From Colwellia sp. (GTDB lineage: Bacteria > Pseudomonadota > Gammaproteobacteria > Enterobacterales > Alteromonadaceae), in contig JAHDIK010000002.1 in NCBI GenBank assembly GCA_020630795.1, forward strand, positions 260,054-324,053: DNA of 64,000 nt, in the 5' to 3' direction. The position numbers and the translations under genes were made by a program. The stretch's first letter is position 1. Each line of letters starts with the position of its first letter. The notes beneath the pieces are model-generated. The model was not told the DNA's origin. It did not search any database and worked only from the letters and a program-made list of their open reading frames with translations. Positions 45,675 to 54,658 of this stretch are shown here, piece after piece.

Positions 45675-47984
45675 TTATAGAGACCACGCATAGCTAATTT
45701 TACTGAAAAATGTTTTTTCGGCTCGCGATAGTGTTTTTATATCGTCATCTTGATAGCTATTGTCTGAATACCCCAAAAAGAATACGGTTTGTGGGTTTAT
45801 TTTATACGAATAAATTAACTGCGTAGAAAGGTCGTTGTTAATTTTCGACGGATTAGCATTTGGGTTGTTAGCAATATTTTCGTCAACGTCAGAGTAAACC
45901 ACACTGAGTTTTAAATAGCTTTGTACGTCAAATTGATACGACATATTTAGATTAGTTAAATTAGCTGTGTACACGTTATCGTCAATATTTGGTGATGTAG
46001 GCTTCGCGTCTAGCTCGCTGTAAGTATGTGTTAAAGCCAAACGTAAATGATCAGTTGGCTGAACGGTTAGTTCTACATATACTTCGTTAAACTTGCCTAA
46101 ACGGTTGTTACGGTAATCTATTTTGTCGCCAAAATCGTAACCTAAACCTGTAAATACGCGATTCGTAGGCTGGAATTCAATGTAAGTTTGGTAAACCTTT
46201 TCATTGAATTGCGTAGTATTGTCGTGAATCTTAATTATGTCGTCGTTATGACGTAAACCAACTTTTGTTGCTTGAATATAATTAAAGTAAAAATAAGAAA
46301 GTTTAGGACCTGAAATATCAAAACCTGCGTTTATTGCTCGTTCGATAAACTCACCACGCTCATTTTTAGTATTGTGCCATGAACCCATTAATGTTGCTTC
46401 AGACCATATATCGTCTTCATTACCATAAAAAAGACGCTCAACTTCTATTTCATTTTGTTGGTAGTCAACTTTGTTCATGAAGCCAAGATCAGCTCTAAAT
46501 AAACCATTAATACGTTGATGGTTTGCGTTGATTTCCCAATATTCAGAGTTGTGCTCGAAATCTACTTTGTATGCTTGGTCGCTAAAATTATCGTTAATAT
46601 TTGTTCTGATAATTTGCTCACCACCAAAGTCATCACGTAAAGACAATGGGTATTCAGTATCAGAATGTAGCAATTGTGCGGTTACGGTGTTTGAGTCATC
46701 AATACGGTACTTAGCGTCTACACCGGCGACAATGTTGTGGTAATTGTCAGCAGTTCTTAATGTTGAAACCGTACCTAGTGTAAGTGAATCGTTAACGTTG
46801 TAACGGTAGTTTAGGGCTGCTGAGTGACTCTTCGTTTGTAATGAAGCGAGAGAGCCACTTATGTTTCCAGGCACGATAAAATTTGTTTCTGTGTCGTTGG
46901 TAACAAATAAGCCGTAACTGTGTTTGTCGGTTCTACTGGTTAATTTTACACCGTAATCAGGATCCGCAATGTTCCGTGTATACACGAGGTTGTAATTACT
47001 ACTGAAGTAGTCAGCATTTTCTAAAAAGAATGAACGTTTTTCGTCATAAAATAGAGAAAATGTTTTGTTTACGCTTAACTGACCTGCGTCAGATTCTACC
47101 GTCGAAAAGTCTGGGTTTAATGTTGCATTAAGTAACGTATTTGCGTTTGGTCCCCAGCGAATATCTACACCGGCATCTACATCGTTATTTTTATCCCATG
47201 GGTCATTAGCTAAATATAAGTCACGTGACTGGTTACTCGATGCAACGATGGCAGGAACGATAGATATATTTTTACCTATGTCAGCCTTTTCAAAACCTTT
47301 TATCTCAGGGATTTGGCATAACCAACAATTGTTATTTCTATCGAGCGGAATATGCGAAATACGTAAGCGTTCATCACGAGGGTAAAGTCGAATAAACTCT
47401 ATTGCCCATGTTTTTTCTGTGTTTGATTCGTCAAAATTTAAAATATTGTAAGGAATGGCTATTTCAACTTGGTAGCCAGCGCTTGTTTTTTTGCCGTACG
47501 AATGCCAATTACCGTCCCACAGTTTATTTACATCGCCAGTAACTTCATTCGTGATGGAGTCGTTTTGAACACCAAACGGATTAACAAAAAAGTTATAATT
47601 GAGCTGACGACTGTTAAATGTGTCAAGTTTTATACCGACTAAATCTTCTCCCCATGTAGTATCTCGGTCACTTAAAAAACCGTTAATTTTCTCAGGAGAT
47701 GGATCGTGAGCAACGAATGATATATAGATAAACTCGCCGTTTTCTATGATCTTTGCTTCAGTTTTAACTGGGCTAGGTAAGTTGTTCCACGGGCTATTAA
47801 CAATATCAAGCGAGATACTTGAAGCTTTTTGCCATAACTCGTCTGTTAAGTTGCCGTCGATAATCGCAGTTTGAGCTGTATTAGGGGTAGACAGCGGGGC
47901 AATTTTTTGTGCCGTTGAACACATCGACATTAGCAAGAATACGCCAGCTGTTATATGTGAACAGCTATTCCTTAGCTTTTGCAT
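45675..47984 (-). CDS. DUF5916 protein with CBM9-like N-terminal domain
   Basis: A 769-residue exported protein (signal peptide ends MCSTAQ). Residues about 35-230 form a family 9 carbohydrate-binding-like domain: IDGNLTDELWQKA, GEFIYISFVAHDP, and WAIEFIRLYPRDE. The rest is a DUF5916 region that looks like an outer-membrane barrel, with alternating polar and aromatic strands to the end (AYSWSL). GGAG lies six bases before the ATG. Family members are common in marine Bacteroidetes and Alteromonadales; the role is unknown. It has its own terminator and is not part of the neighbouring operon. Confidence 0.85.
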   Translation of the reverse strand: MQKLRNSCSHITAGVFLLMSMCSTAQKIAPLSTPNTAQTAIIDGNLTDELWQKASSISLDIVNSPWNNLPSPVKTEAKIIENGEFIYISFVAHDPSPEKINGFLSDRDTTWGEDLVGIKLDTFNSRQLNYNFFVNPFGVQNDSITNEVTGDVNKLWDGNWHSYGKKTSAGYQVEIAIPYNILNFDESNTEKTWAIEFIRLYPRDERLRISHIPLDRNNNCWLCQIPEIKGFEKADIGKNISIVPAIVASSNQSRDLYLANDPWDKNNDVDAGVDIRWGPNANTLLNATLNPDFSTVESDAGQLSVNKTFSLFYDEKRSFFLENADYFSSNYNLVYTRNIADPDYGVKLTSRTDKHSYGLFVTNDTETNFIVPGNISGSLASLQTKSHSAALNYRYNVNDSLTLGTVSTLRTADNYHNIVAGVDAKYRIDDSNTVTAQLLHSDTEYPLSLRDDFGGEQIIRTNINDNFSDQAYKVDFEHNSEYWEINANHQRINGLFRADLGFMNKVDYQQNEIEVERLFYGNEDDIWSEATLMGSWHNTKNERGEFIERAINAGFDISGPKLSYFYFNYIQATKVGLRHNDDIIKIHDNTTQFNEKVYQTYIEFQPTNRVFTGLGYDFGDKIDYRNNRLGKFNEVYVELTVQPTDHLRLALTHTYSELDAKPTSPNIDDNVYTANLTNLNMSYQFDVQSYLKLSVVYSDVDENIANNPNANPSKINNDLSTQLIYSYKINPQTVFFLGYSDNSYQDDDIKTLSRAEKTFFSKISYAWSL

Positions 47985-48281
47985 TAATACTCCGATTTTC
48001 TTTTTATTAGTACGCCGTTAGGGCATTTTATCTTCAAGAATTGTTACAAAATTGAACGCTAAACACAACAAATAGTTATTATTGTATGCAATTAATAGAC
48101 TTAAATTTGGTAGATACCGTGAACATTGTTTTTTATTCGGTTAATAATTGTACATTGATAGAGGTGGGGTAATTAAATATATGAAAAAATGCGATTTTAT
48201 TAAGTAAGTGAAACCTGATTTATTGCTCGAATCTTTTACAGGCATATTGCATAATAAATAAAAAATTAGCGCGTTTTTATT

Positions 48282-49010
48282 ATGTCGATTCTGCTGTTAG
48301 ATTACATTGCTTTTACTTGCTTAGTTGTATGTTGGCTTGGTTACACTATTTTTGCTCGAAAAATGGCTAAAACCACGAATTGTATTGCGAGATGTTTACA
48401 TCAACATCGTATTCATTGGATGTATGAAGCTATACAAAAAGATATTAGAGTAGGTGAGGCGTCGCTCATTGCTAATTTAGAACGAAATATCGCTTTTTTT
48501 GCGTCTACGACGTTACTTGTGCTTGCTGGTGTTCTTACGTTATTTGCGCAAACAGAGAAAGTTCAAGATGTATTGATATCTATTCCCTATGCAGCAGAGT
48601 CGTCAACAACTTCAATTCAAGTGAAACTAGGTTTGTTAGCTCTTATTTTTGTTATGTCTTTTTTTAAGTTTACGTGGGCAATGAGGCAGTACGGTTTTTT
48701 AAATGTAATGATTGGTGCTGCACCCATCGATGAAAGTGGCTTGAATAAAAACTTGTGGGCTTATGCTCAACAAATGGCTGTTGTGCAAGACCAAGCAGCA
48801 CATTCATATAACTATGGTTTGAGAGCTTATTACTTTTCTATTTCTGTAATGTGTTGGTTTTTTCATCCATTGTTGTTTATTGGAGCGAGCCTTGCTGTTG
48901 TGTATACGCTGTATAATCGAGAGTTCAATTCAAAATCAGTAAAAGCGATAACTGCGGCACAGGGATTTCTTGAAATCGAGCGAGCAGAAAGGTTTCCTGA
49001 TGCAACGTAA
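48282..49010 (+). CDS. DUF599 family membrane protein
   Basis: A 242-residue inner-membrane protein with about four hydrophobic segments (about 5-25, 66-88, 111-130, 185-220). The start LLDYIAFTCLVVCWLGYTIF and the phrase HRIHWMYEAIQKDIRVGEASLIANL are typical of DUF599. Function unknown. The next gene starts within its last codons (overlap 49000-49010), so the two are cotranscribed, probably with dnaQ behind. Confidence 0.88.
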   Translation: MSILLLDYIAFTCLVVCWLGYTIFARKMAKTTNCIARCLHQHRIHWMYEAIQKDIRVGEASLIANLERNIAFFASTTLLVLAGVLTLFAQTEKVQDVLISIPYAAESSTTSIQVKLGLLALIFVMSFFKFTWAMRQYGFLNVMIGAAPIDESGLNKNLWAYAQQMAVVQDQAAHSYNYGLRAYYFSISVMCWFFHPLLFIGASLAVVYTLYNREFNSKSVKAITAAQGFLEIERAERFPDAT

Positions 49011-49494
49011 GCATGAATATGCTGAGTATTCCCTCAAAGATTTTAATAAGTATGATTGTTTAAAACTTTCGTTAGGCATATATGCCTTATTAGCGTTTGT
49101 GTGTAGAGGGTATATTATTTGGATAGTCTCTATTTCTAACATGCAAAACAGAACTGATACGATTGCCTTTGTGTTTCCTGACCCAAAGCTCTTTTATTTA
49201 AGTTTGCTGTCAGGCGCGCTTGGTTTATTTGTTATTTTGTTGATAAGTTTGAGGAAGCCTGAAACTTATGACTGGGTAAAAGACGCATGGCAACATGTCA
49301 GAAAGTTTTTACTCGTTTCATTAGCATTTGATTTAATAGTGAGTTTTATTGGGTATTGGTATTTTGACTTGTTGTCGCTTCAATGGTTGGTTATTCAAAT
49401 CACTATTACTATTTTGTTTAGTGTATTGTTATATACGAATAAGCGTATCAAATTAAATATTAGAGAGTTTCCAGAAAAGCTTGCTGAAGAATAA
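49000..49494 (+). CDS. DUF2919 (YfeZ-like) membrane protein
   Basis: About 164 residues with four hydrophobic segments. The motifs YSLKDFNKYDCLKLSLGIYALL, split at its ends, and FVFPDPKLFYLSLLSGALG are typical of the DUF2919/YfeZ family. The frame is open from 48970, but AAAGG at 48988-48992 sits eight bases ahead of the ATG at 49000, so that is the start. The ATG overlaps the end of the DUF599 gene by 11 bases. Function unknown. Confidence 0.82.
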   Translation: MQRKHEYAEYSLKDFNKYDCLKLSLGIYALLAFVCRGYIIWIVSISNMQNRTDTIAFVFPDPKLFYLSLLSGALGLFVILLISLRKPETYDWVKDAWQHVRKFLLVSLAFDLIVSFIGYWYFDLLSLQWLVIQITITILFSVLLYTNKRIKLNIREFPEKLAEE

Positions 49495-49553
49495 CGCGTA
49501 GAGCAATTGTTAAGTCAGTGTTTTTAAATGCATAGGTGCATAAAGGTTTTAAA

Positions 49554-50273
49554 GTGACGATAGATAATAAAGAAGAACGTTTAATCATTTTAGATACAGA
49601 AACAACAGGTATTAACCCTAGAGAAGGACACCGTATTGTTGAAATTGGTTGTGTTGAAATGGTTAACAGGCAACTTACTGGCCGCACGTATCATGCATAT
49701 ATCAACCCTCGTTTTGAGATGGAACAAGAGGTAATTGATGTTCATGGTTTAACCAATGAATTTTTGCGCGACAAACCGTTGTTCAATCAAGTTGCAGATG
49801 AATTTATTGAGTTTATTAGAGGCGCTGAACTTGTTATTCATAATGCTAAGTTTGATGTTGGCTTTATGGATCACGAGTTTTCAATGTTAACTAAAAAAGT
49901 ACCGATGACATATGATATGTGTACGGTTACAGATACGTTAACAGTATCGAAAGATGAATTTGGCTCTCCTAAAACGTTAGATTATTTAGCTAAATTCTAC
50001 AAAGTAGACAAGTTAATTGACCGTACGTATCACGGCGCTTTGATTGATGCTCAGCTACTTGCATTTGTATATATAGAGATGACGCGCAAGCAAGCTGCAT
50101 TCAATTTGTTAGCGAGTGATAGCGAAAGTGGCGACTCAAATGAGATTAGACGAGTAAAAAATGATCGTCCAAAATTAAAGGTTATTAGTGCAACTGCCGA
50201 TGAACTTAATGCACATCAAGAACGTTTATCAATAATAGCTGAAAAGGGGAGCTCACCATTATGGGGAAAATAA
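49554..50273 (+). CDS. dnaQ: DNA polymerase III epsilon subunit (proofreading exonuclease)
   Basis: 3'-5' exonuclease that proofreads the chromosomal polymerase. About 239 residues. The DnaQ/DEDDh motifs are ILDTETTGINP (Asp14 and Glu16), HNAKFDVGFMDHEF (Exo II) and HGALIDAQLLA (Exo III with His and Asp). The start is taken as GTG at 49554, with AAAGG seven bases upstream; another in-frame GTG at 49536 would add six residues. The last 13 bases overlap the TIGR03503 gene. In E. coli dnaQ is followed by tRNA-Asp, and here tRNA-Asp genes follow one gene later. Confidence 0.95.
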   Translation: MTIDNKEERLIILDTETTGINPREGHRIVEIGCVEMVNRQLTGRTYHAYINPRFEMEQEVIDVHGLTNEFLRDKPLFNQVADEFIEFIRGAELVIHNAKFDVGFMDHEFSMLTKKVPMTYDMCTVTDTLTVSKDEFGSPKTLDYLAKFYKVDKLIDRTYHGALIDAQLLAFVYIEMTRKQAAFNLLASDSESGDSNEIRRVKNDRPKLKVISATADELNAHQERLSIIAEKGSSPLWGK

Positions 50274-51601
50274 ATATAAAGTGGAGTCATTTCTATTATG
50301 TACTAACTTTGTTGTTTATTTTACCAACCATGTCGTATGCCGACACAGACTTACCTAAAGTTAAGTATTACGACGCAGATAATGTTACTAATCAAATACC
50401 TTACTTTGATAATCGATTTCAAATAGATCCCCATATTAAAGAATTAAAACTCATTTTTTATAGAAAAAGCGGTTCTCAACCTATTATTTTAGTTCGCCCT
50501 GATGGCAGCAAATTGCGTATTAATAATTTACCAGAAGACGGGTCTGTTGAATGGTTTGATGAGCGAACTTTTGATTTGGTTAAAATGAGCAATCCAATGC
50601 CAGGGCCTTGGCAAGCGATAGGGCAAATAATGCCTGGAAGCCAAATTTTAGTTGTTTCAGAAATAAAAATCGAGGTAGAACCTTTACCTGAAATTTTATT
50701 GTCAGGCGAAACCATTAAAATAACAGGGCGTTTAATCAATGGAGAACAAGCGTTAGACGACCCTCTGTTTAGGCCGGTTGTAAATTTGGATGTGGATTTT
50801 TTCAGTTCAAATAACAAAGATTACGATAATTTTGGTGCGGAGCCTATTAAGCTTAATTCGTTTAGAGATGACGGTTATGATTTTGATGAAAAAGCTGGTG
50901 ATGGTGTATATACAGGGGAGTTTGTTTTAGATTTTGCTCCCGGTGAATGGTTACCTATTTATCATATAAAAATGCCTCTTGTAAAAAGAGAACTCCAACA
51001 AAAGCCTATTATTTTAAGGCATCCTCCTGTTAAGCCAGTTGTTAGGGCAAGTGATGAAGAAGGGAAGCCTCACGTTGTTTCATTTCCTATAGATTCAACT
51101 TATGTAGATCCTCATAGTATTATTATGCAGGGGAAAATAAGGTATCCCGACAAGCAAGAAGTACAGTTTTCTATATTGGAAGAAACCAATGATAGTCGAG
51201 CTCAAGAATTTGAATACACAGAAGCTGGACTACATCGTGTAACAATTGATGTATTTGGTAAAACTATTAATGGCCGAGAGTTTGTTTTAAGGTTGCCTGA
51301 ACTTGTTTTCAATGCTGAAAACAAAAATGGCTTGTTAGTACCATCACTTGATGAAGAAGGGAATGAAATATTTGTTCCTAGAAAAACAGCCGCAGAAATT
51401 CTCGCAGAAAAAGAAGCTGAACGCGCAGCGGCACTTGCTGAAGAACAAGCACGAATAGCGGCAGAAGAAGCAGAAGCACAAAAACAAATGTATATAATGA
51501 TCGGCATAGGGAATACGCTGGTTATTTTGATCGGTGCTGGTATTTTCTTTTTTCTTGCATGGAAGAAGAAAAAGGCGGCAAAACTAGAGATGGATGAATA
51601 A
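50261..51601 (+). CDS. TIGR03503 family protein
   Basis: A 446-residue membrane-anchored exported protein. The signal peptide covers about 1-25 (LLFILPTMSYA). The body (about 28-360) is beta-rich and contains segments typical of extracellular domains (VEPLPEILLSGETIKITG, DDGYDFDEKAGDGVYTGEF). Then follows an Ala/Glu-rich coiled coil (about 370-408) and a C-terminal membrane helix (about 412-436) with a Lys-rich end. This matches the TIGR03503 family of Alteromonadales and related orders, which has no known function. It overlaps the 3' end of dnaQ by 13 bases. Confidence 0.82.
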   Translation: MGKINIKWSHFYYVLTLLFILPTMSYADTDLPKVKYYDADNVTNQIPYFDNRFQIDPHIKELKLIFYRKSGSQPIILVRPDGSKLRINNLPEDGSVEWFDERTFDLVKMSNPMPGPWQAIGQIMPGSQILVVSEIKIEVEPLPEILLSGETIKITGRLINGEQALDDPLFRPVVNLDVDFFSSNNKDYDNFGAEPIKLNSFRDDGYDFDEKAGDGVYTGEFVLDFAPGEWLPIYHIKMPLVKRELQQKPIILRHPPVKPVVRASDEEGKPHVVSFPIDSTYVDPHSIIMQGKIRYPDKQEVQFSILEETNDSRAQEFEYTEAGLHRVTIDVFGKTINGREFVLRLPELVFNAENKNGLLVPSLDEEGNEIFVPRKTAAEILAEKEAERAAALAEEQARIAAEEAEAQKQMYIMIGIGNTLVILIGAGIFFFLAWKKKKAAKLEMDE

Positions 51602-51668
51602 AATTTGATTGGTTTTCCAACGTTTTGTTCATCAAATACTCATACAGTTAATTATATTAAAAAAGTGG

Positions 51669-51697
51669 TTGACTGATACATCTCATAACCGTATTAT
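51669..51697 (+). promoter_or_regulatory. strong sigma70-type promoter of the tRNA-Asp array
   Basis: TTGACT (51669-51674), 17 bases, then TATTAT (51692-51697). The bases after the -10 box (CTCCGCCGC) are GC-rich, as in the discriminators of stable RNA promoters under stringent control. Transcription would start near 51704, inside a 13-bp stem-loop (51701-51734). Confidence 0.75.
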
Positions 51698-51700
51698 CTC

Positions 51701-51734
51701 CGCCGCATTCAACGACTTGTTGTTGAATGCGGCG
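51701..51734 (+). other. 13-bp perfect hairpin in the leader of the tRNA-Asp array
   Basis: CGCCGCATTCAAC pairs with GTTGAATGCGGCG around an 8-base loop. It has no T run, so it is not a normal terminator. It ends 10 bases before the first tRNA. It may be a processing signal of the precursor. Confidence 0.8.
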
Positions 51735-51744
51735 ATTATAAAGC

Positions 51745-51821
51745 GGAGTGGTAGTTCAGTTGGTTAGAATACCGGCCTGTCACGCCGGGGGTCGCGGGTT
51801 CGAGTCCCGTCCACTCCGCCA
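51745..51821 (+). tRNA. tRNA-Asp (GTC), copy 1
   Basis: A 77-base gene with CCA encoded. Acceptor arm GGAGTGG pairs with CCACTCC; the anticodon loop CTGTCAC contains GTC; the T-arm is GCGGGTTCGAGTCCCGT. This copy is first after the promoter. Confidence 0.98.
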
Positions 51822-51869
51822 ATTGTTTAAAATAGGTGAAGCCTTATAAACTTCAAATGTAATCTCAGC

Positions 51870-51946
51870 GGAGTGGTAGTTCAGTTGGTTAGAATACCGG
51901 CCTGTCACGCCGGGGGTCGCGGGTTCGAGTCCCGTCCACTCCGCCA
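51870..51946 (+). tRNA. tRNA-Asp (GTC), copy 2
   Basis: Identical to copy 1 over all 77 bases, anticodon GTC. It starts exactly 125 bases after copy 1. Confidence 0.98.
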
Positions 51947-51994
51947 ATTGTTTAAAATAGGTGAAGCCTTATAAACTTCAAATGTAATCTCAGC

Positions 51995-52071
51995 GGAGTG
52001 GTAGTTCAGTTGGTTAGAATACCGGCCTGTCACGCCGGGGGTCGCGGGTTCGAGTCCCGTCCACTCCGCCA
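51995..52071 (+). tRNA. tRNA-Asp (GTC), copy 3
   Basis: Identical to copies 1 and 2, 125 bases further on, anticodon GTC. Confidence 0.98.
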
Positions 52072-52119
52072 ATTGTTTAAAATAGGTGAAGCCTTATAAA
52101 CTTCAAATGTAATCTCAGC

Positions 52120-52196
52120 GGAGTGGTAGTTCAGTTGGTTAGAATACCGGCCTGTCACGCCGGGGGTCGCGGGTTCGAGTCCCGTCCACTCCGCCA
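52120..52196 (+). tRNA. tRNA-Asp (GTC), copy 4
   Basis: Identical tRNA. The sequence after it departs from the spacer (CCAATTTTTAATG where the others have CCAATTGTTTAA), so it is the last unit of the array. Confidence 0.98.
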
Positions 52197-52540
52197 ATTT
52201 TTAATGTAAGTTCTCTTTTTTTCGTTTCAAAAAATTCTTTATTAATCCAATACAAACTTTTCATCTATTCTTACATCTTTAGTATTCATACTGGTTTAGA
52301 TTTTGTGGTTGAGATTTTTCTTTTTGTTAGTTTAGCTTTATTGCATCGATTACATCATTTATAGCACTTTGTTGTTAGTTGGTCGTTTCTTCAACTTTTA
52401 ATTCTTAAATTTTACTTCTACGCTTAGTAGTGTTGTTTTTATATTTTTGTAAAATGGTGGTATGACCAGTTGACTTGATAATGTTAGTCATGTTCTACTG
52501 ATTTTAAATTATTCTGAATAAATCACTTAGGAGCGCTTAC
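52197..52540. other. intergenic region ahead of the acyl-CoA dehydrogenase gene
   Basis: A 344-base AT-rich region. It has no clear terminator for the tRNA array and no protein gene. Near its end is a FadR-like operator (52458-52471), listed separately. The dehydrogenase start has AGGAGCG upstream. Confidence 0.6.
52458..52471. promoter_or_regulatory. FadR-like operator upstream of the acyl-CoA dehydrogenase gene
   Basis: TGGTATGACCAGTT, with palindromic arms TGGT and ACCA. It matches the core of the E. coli fadBA FadR site as I recall it (TGGTACGACCAGAT) in 12 of 14 bases. It lies about 70 bases before the ATG. Confidence 0.6.
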
Positions 52541-54361
52541 ATGCTTAGCTACAAAGCCCCGATAATGGACCTGAAATTTTTAATTGAAGACGTGTTTGAT
52601 TATTATGGGCATTATCAAAAACATCCTGAATTTGAAGAAGCAACGCCTGACTTAGTTGATGCGATCATGCAGGAATGCGCTAAATTTTGTGAAAATGAAT
52701 TACTGCCTCTTAATCAAAGTGGCGATAAGGAAGGGTGTACTTTTGATCAAGGTAAAGTAACTACGCCTAAAGGTTTTAAAGAAGCTTACCAGCAATATGT
52801 TGACGGTGGTTGGCAATCGTTATCTCACCCTATTGAACACGGTGGACAAGGTTTACCACCATCATTAGGTATGGTTAAACAAGAAATGATGGGCACGGCT
52901 AATTGGTCGTGGGCTATGTACCCGGGTTTAAGCCATGGTGCTATGAATACAATTCAAGAGCATGGTACCGATGAGCAAAAAGAGGTTTATTTAACTCGTT
53001 TAACTGAAGGTACGTGGACAGGTACTATGTGTCTTACTGAACCTCAGTGTGGCACCGATTTAGGTCAAGTTAAAACAAAGGCGGAGCCTAATGATGATGG
53101 TACGTACGATATCTCGGGGACTAAAATCTTTATTTCGGCAGGTGAGCATGACCTGACTGATAACATTATTCATATTGTATTAGCGCGCTTACCGGGAGCA
53201 CCAGCAGGAACGCGAGGTATTTCGTTATTTATTGTGCCAAAAATGCAAGTAGACGCATCAGGTAATATTGGAGAGTTCAATAACGTTACGTGTGGGTCTA
53301 TTGAAGATAAAATGGGAATTAAAGCCTCTGCCACAGCAGTATTGAATTTTGATAACGCTAAAGGTGTATTAATTGGCCCTGAAAATAAAGGTTTAGAGTG
53401 TATGTTTACCTTTATGAATACGGCTCGTGTAGGTACGGCTTTACAAGGTGTATGTGCCTCAGAACTAGCATTTCAAAACTCGCTTTCATACGCAAAAGAG
53501 CGTTTATCAATGCGTTCGTTAACTGGGAAGAAATACCCTGACCAAGTTGCTGATCCTATTATTGTTCATCCCGATGTACGTAAAATGCTGATGACGCAAA
53601 AAGCAATATCTGAAGGTGGGCGAGCAATGATTTACTACACTGCCAAACTTGTTGATGATATTGAATTTGCTAAAAACGAAGAAGATAAAAAAGCAGCGGA
53701 TGATAAATTAGGGTTTATTACGCCAATTTTGAAAGCCTTTTTAACCGAATTAGGTTCTGAAAGCGCTAATCACGGTTTACAGATTTTCGGTGGCCATGGT
53801 TATATTAAAGAGTGGGGTATGGAGCAAATTGTTCGTGATAATCGTATTTCTACGCTTTATGAAGGAACCACAGGTATTCAAGCATTAGACTTGTTAGGTC
53901 GTAAAATACTGTTAACAAGAGGAGCTTCGTTAAAAGCGTTTACTTTTGATATTCTGAACTTCTGTAAAGAAAAAAGTATGATTTCAAGTAATCCTCACAA
54001 ACGTCAAATGAATAAGTTTATTTGGCCATTAAGTAAAGCTGTAGCTAACTGGCAACAGTACTCGATGAGAATAGCGCTCAAGGCAAAGAAAAACCGCGAT
54101 TTTGTCGGTTCAGCTTCAGTAGACTACTTGATGTATTCTGGCTACATTGTTATGGCTTACTTTTGGGCGCAAATGGCTCAAGCAGCTTACGAAAAATTAT
54201 CTACAGACGTTGAAAATAGAGATTTCTACCGAGCTAAAATAAAAACAGCGGAATTTTATTTTGAGATGATGCTGCCAAGAACGAAGTCTTTAGCTGCGAC
54301 GATGATGGCTGATCCAAAAACATTAATGCAATTAAACGAAGATCTATTGTCTTTCTCATAA
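52541..54361 (+). CDS. acyl-CoA dehydrogenase (long form, 606 residues)
   Basis: FAD enzyme that carries out the first step of fatty-acid beta-oxidation. The order of parts is typical: helical N-terminus (about 1-155), flavin-binding beta domain with MCLTEPQCGTDLGQV (about 163-177), and C-terminal helices with FGGHGYIKEWGMEQIVRDNR and LYEGTTGIQALDLLGRK, the latter carrying the usual catalytic glutamate (about 440). The 606 residues include an extra C-terminal domain, as in the roughly 600-residue AcdH group of Proteobacteria. It converges on fadE. The chain-length range is unknown. Confidence 0.92.
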   Translation: MLSYKAPIMDLKFLIEDVFDYYGHYQKHPEFEEATPDLVDAIMQECAKFCENELLPLNQSGDKEGCTFDQGKVTTPKGFKEAYQQYVDGGWQSLSHPIEHGGQGLPPSLGMVKQEMMGTANWSWAMYPGLSHGAMNTIQEHGTDEQKEVYLTRLTEGTWTGTMCLTEPQCGTDLGQVKTKAEPNDDGTYDISGTKIFISAGEHDLTDNIIHIVLARLPGAPAGTRGISLFIVPKMQVDASGNIGEFNNVTCGSIEDKMGIKASATAVLNFDNAKGVLIGPENKGLECMFTFMNTARVGTALQGVCASELAFQNSLSYAKERLSMRSLTGKKYPDQVADPIIVHPDVRKMLMTQKAISEGGRAMIYYTAKLVDDIEFAKNEEDKKAADDKLGFITPILKAFLTELGSESANHGLQIFGGHGYIKEWGMEQIVRDNRISTLYEGTTGIQALDLLGRKILLTRGASLKAFTFDILNFCKEKSMISSNPHKRQMNKFIWPLSKAVANWQQYSMRIALKAKKNRDFVGSASVDYLMYSGYIVMAYFWAQMAQAAYEKLSTDVENRDFYRAKIKTAEFYFEMMLPRTKSLAATMMADPKTLMQLNEDLLSFS

Positions 54362-54394
54362 CATGTTGTTTTATTGAAGATTAATATTACGCTT

Positions 54395-54421
54395 AAAAGT
54401 GCAGCTTCGGCTGCATTTTTT
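54395..54421 (+). terminator. Rho-independent terminator after the acyl-CoA dehydrogenase
   Basis: TGCAGC pairs with GCTGCA around the stable TTCG tetraloop, then six T. It lies about 35 bases after the stop. Confidence 0.92.
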
Positions 54422-54614
54422 GATCTTGCTGTTACTAAAAGGCTTACTGTTGTTAAAAGACTTAGTATTAGCTCGTCACTGTTGTTTCTTAATGGTACAT
54501 AATGAATACCAAGCGTGATAGGAACGAGTGCTGATTACTTGAATTGATCATCTATCGAGCAAGGTTAAACTAGCAGGACAGGGCTAAGGTGTTAACTAAT
54601 TAATATACACACAT

Positions 54615-54642
54615 AAAAAATGCAGCCGAAGCTGCATTTTTT
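54615..54642 (-). terminator. Rho-independent terminator after fadE
   Basis: Same stem-loop as the terminator at 54395 but on the minus strand: TGCAGC, CGAA (TTCG when read in fadE direction), GCTGCA, with A runs on the plus strand that become T on the minus strand. Confidence 0.92.
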
Positions 54643-54658
54643 GATGAGTTGAATAATT

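Larger units (their letters stand above)
51745..52196 (+). repeat. four-copy 125-bp tandem repeat of tRNA-Asp with spacer
   Basis: Each unit is a 77-base tRNA plus a 48-base spacer. The three spacers are identical by eye, and so are the four tRNAs, so the array arose by recent unit duplication or is kept uniform by recombination. Confidence 0.97.

Noticed and set aside
51745-52196. Regular 125-base repeats considered as a CRISPR array
   Set aside because: The repeated unit is a complete tRNA-Asp gene, and the spacers are identical, not unique.
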